A stretch of DNA of 64,000 nt from positions 71,631,558 through 71,695,557 of the forward strand of contig NW_026262668.1 of the NCBI RefSeq assembly GCF_021869535.1, given 5' to 3'. Origin of the DNA: Mytilus californianus. Lineage: Eukaryota > Mollusca > Bivalvia > Mytilida > Mytilidae. Below are positions 1 through 64,000 of this stretch, one piece after another. The translations under genes and the position numbers were made by a program. The notes below the pieces were generated by a model. The model saw nothing but the letters and a program-made list of their open reading frames with translations, had not been told where the DNA came from and made no database searches. Each line of letters starts with the position of its first letter. Position 1 is the first letter of the stretch.

Positions 1-959
1 TACTTAGACCACTCGGCCCCCTGGCCTTAAAAAAAACATCAACTTTCATGATCAAGAGGTTGGCATACTGTCTTCAACACTGGACAATTGTATCATATGT
101 CAAGCCCCAGATTCAGAGTTCTTGAAAAGTGGGTTTTGACCACCAAAATTTTGAAAAAGACCGACACAAATTTAGGTATTTTGCAATAGAAATAATAGTG
201 AGGACCAGCAGATTTTCTACAAGGACTACCAAGGAAAACAAAATTTAAAGAAATCTGCAGATTCATACCAGAGTCATGTTATTTTCTGACATCTATATCT
301 GATTATCACTCAGTTCTCATGGTACACTTAAAGTGGTGTCAACTTTATGAAATATAGCTCATTTTGTTAAAGCGATACAGAGTAGGTATTGAAGGCAGGC
401 ACTGCCAGGTAGTGTGTTTTTGCTCTCAGTGTTTTGTCCCAGTCTGTCTTTTGTTAATTTTTACTTGTCTTCAATGCTATCAGATGTTAAGAAATTTGTC
501 AGAAATATTTGACTGTATTTTTTTAACTACTATTCAGACAAGTTGTTTGTTTTTAAATGATATTTGCGGAAGCGTAACTTAGCAGTGTTTTCAGTGTCAG
601 AGACCATGGCATGAACAAGTTTAACGTTTTTGATTAGGTTACACCAATGAGACAGTGAAATATAAGAACATATAAATACTTTCCAGAAACTATAACAGTT
701 GAGATCCATAAACATAAGAAAGTGATTTCAAAGTGCAAAATATACTTCACTTCAAATAATTTTAATATGCTAATATTTAATGAATGAACTAATACTTATT
801 TTGAATGATTTATTTGTTAAAAGTATATCAAAGAACTCATTTTTCAAGTTATTTTCATTAATAAATGGATCAACAGGTTATCTTTGAAGTGATCCTTAAA
901 ATCAAGTTTTATTGATTCAATTGTATATATTATTAATCATAGAGTTAATGATATTGTAG
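1..959. other. Intronic sequence upstream of the first placed exon
   Basis: AT-rich DNA with no recognisable coding segment. A 72-codon open frame at 364-582 has no protein-like features. The preceding DHX9 exons must lie before the window. Confidence 0.6.
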
Positions 960-62526
<61,567 letters not shown>

Positions 62527-63169
62527 TTCCAATATGTGAACTGTTTTCTGTACATTATCATAACTGTTGTTGTTTAAGACAAGTTTGATTAATATAATAA
62601 GCTTCCTGTTAAATGTTTATGATTTCTTTTTTTTTATTTTTAATTTTGCCATAGCCAGTGTTATGTCATCTACCAATCTTTACATTTCATATTTGTAACA
62701 GCTTTGTAACATGTAAAAGTTCATTATTGGTCATTAAACTGATATTTATAGAACTTTTAATGATAAGCATATGATTCCTTAAATCTTGGAGTACATTTAT
62801 CTAAGATTGAAGTCCAAATCATTTTATAAATATTCAGACATTTTTGTGAAATACATTTATGTTGATGTGTAACCATAAAGTAGCTGTATGCTTTCATTCA
62901 GCTATGAAAATCATTTTATCATTGCATTATAAATTCTCAAATATTAAGTTCATATTATATGAATATTGTGTGATGGGAATTTATTTTCACCCTTTTTGTC
63001 ATTTTCAGTTAAAAAAAATTATAGTTGTACAAAAGTACAACTTTTTAAGTTTTAAACAGTGTTGCATCTTTACAGTTATAGGATCTAGAAATTACCATAA
63101 TCATGTATTTTTGTGTTAGAATGGCCATTTTATTGAAAATATTGATGAATATTTATGTGTCTAAATAAA
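62527..63169 (+). other. DHX9: Probable DHX9 3' UTR
   Basis: AT-rich non-coding sequence after the stop codon. The first clear AATAAA is at 63164-63169, giving a UTR of about 650 nt. Short open frames here have no protein-like features. Confidence 0.6.
63164..63169 (+). promoter_or_regulatory. DHX9: Candidate polyadenylation signal (AATAAA) for DHX9
   Basis: Canonical AATAAA about 640 nt after the TAA stop, followed by AT-rich sequence and a T-rich stretch near 63184. The site is placed by position only. Confidence 0.5.
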
Positions 63170-63646
63170 TATAAATACATACTTGTTTTCAGAATCATAT
63201 CTCATTAATTAATTATTTTAAAATGAGTGGCTGTTCAGTGTATCATTATATTCACTTCATGGAAAATTTGAATCTGGAAATTAATATGTTAAAGATTTTC
63301 ATACCTTACAACTTGTGTTTATTTTTGGAACTGGGTAGCTGGGATCACTTTCATGTATAAATCACTGCAGTTACTTATTTTGAAAAGTGTTTCAACCTTT
63401 CTAAGTCTAAATAGCATTGATTGATAGAAGTGCAGTTTAGCCTGGGCATCCTGATTTCATTCTATAAAAGTTACCGACTGGTACAATAGAATAATGTATA
63501 AATGTGTAGAAAGTGATATTGAATGCATTCTATTCATAGAGTAGTACTTGAGACTGTGTTGTAATTACTGATACTTATTAACGGCAATGTTTTGATCACT
63601 TTTCAAAGGCCATCCAAGTTTTTGCCATTTATAATCAATATCCATT

Positions 63647-63783
63647 CAGGGGCTGATCCAGCCATTTTTAAAAGGGGTGTTCCAACCATATGTCCTCATT
63701 CAAAAGCACTGATCATCAAAAAAGGGGGTGTTGCAATCCCAGGAACACCCCCCTCCCCCCCTCCCTCCCTGGATCCGCCACTG
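63647..63783. mobile_element. hAT-like MITE (CAGTGGCGGATCC ends)
   Basis: Left end CAGGGGCTGATCC and inverted right end CAGTGGCGGATCC match at 11 of 13 positions. CCATT lies just outside both ends. The CAGTGGCGGATCC type terminus is common among animal hAT MITEs. The interior contains C-rich and G-rich runs. Confidence 0.65.
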
Positions 63784-63839
63784 CCATTGCCTATTATAAA
63801 CACTTAAAAATTCCCAACAAATTAAGCAAATGTCAACCT

Positions 63840-63945
63840 GACAAGGAAAACATGTTCATTAGGACAAATACTCAAAAAGCCTTTCACCAATTTTCATGAA
63901 ACTTGGGTGAACTTTTTATATCTATTTCCGAAATAAATATTTACA
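63840..63945 (+). repeat. Fragment of element B unit
   Basis: AATACTCAAAAAGCCTTTCA-CCAATTTTCATGAAACTTGG-GTGAACTTTTTATATCTATT matches the internal unit of the element at 51317-52240. Confidence 0.6.
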
Positions 63946-64000
63946 TTAAAGGTGCTATAACATCATTAGTACCATATTTAAGAATCTTCACAGTTATACA

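Noticed and set aside
364-582. 72-codon frame near the window start as a DHX9 exon
   Set aside because: It does not resemble dsRBD sequence and lacks fitting splice sites in phase with exon 960-1006.

Overview
The window reads as nuclear DNA from a bivalve mollusc, most likely a mussel-like species. The evidence is a gene split into many short exons by AT-rich introns, plus dense repeats of a type I associate with bivalves: elements headed by perfect hairpins, with internal tandem arrays. The species is an inference, because no marker in the window fixes it.

Almost all of the window is one plus-strand gene, the orthologue of DHX9 (RNA helicase A / Maleless). I can place 27 consecutive exons between 960 and 62526, each with GT-AG borders and matching codon phase. 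The 5' part (dsRBD1 and the first half of dsRBD2) lies upstream of the window. The exons give, in order: the end of dsRBD2, the Trp-rich Pol II contact segment, both RecA domains with motifs I to VI, HA2, the OB-fold, and a Gly/Arg-rich tail ending in TAA at 62524-62526.

The most unusual part is a 3,426-nt open exon (55299-58724) between the OB-fold exons and the RGG exon. It is phase 2 on both sides, so including or skipping it keeps the frame. It would add 1,142 residues, nearly doubling the protein. It holds a Lys-rich 21-residue repeat and 23 copies of a 13-residue TNW repeat. I recognise no counterpart in known DHX9 proteins.

The introns are packed with mobile DNA. Several unrelated families share one plan: hairpin at the 5' end, short microsatellite, central tandem array, and (where intact) a hairpin or related motif near the 3' end. 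They sit at 9.4-11.4, 12.8-14.9, 18.1-20.0, 21.8-22.8, 25.3-26.3, 28.4-39.3, 36.7-37.7, 39.5-40.7 and 51.3-53.4 kb. Nested among them are a decayed THAP-plus-DDE transposon (31.7-38.4 kb), a 4.6-kb element with TA duplications (23.3-27.9 kb), a 1.28-kb element with perfect 15-bp inverted ends (43.4-44.6 kb), two head-to-head Ty3/Gypsy fragments (45.5-47.9 kb), a tRNA-derived SINE (15.4 kb), and a repeat carrying a complete hammerhead ribozyme core (61.9 kb) beside a 71-bp tandem array.

No other intact protein gene, rRNA, functional tRNA or CRISPR array is supported. Most short open frames are chance or repeat-derived.
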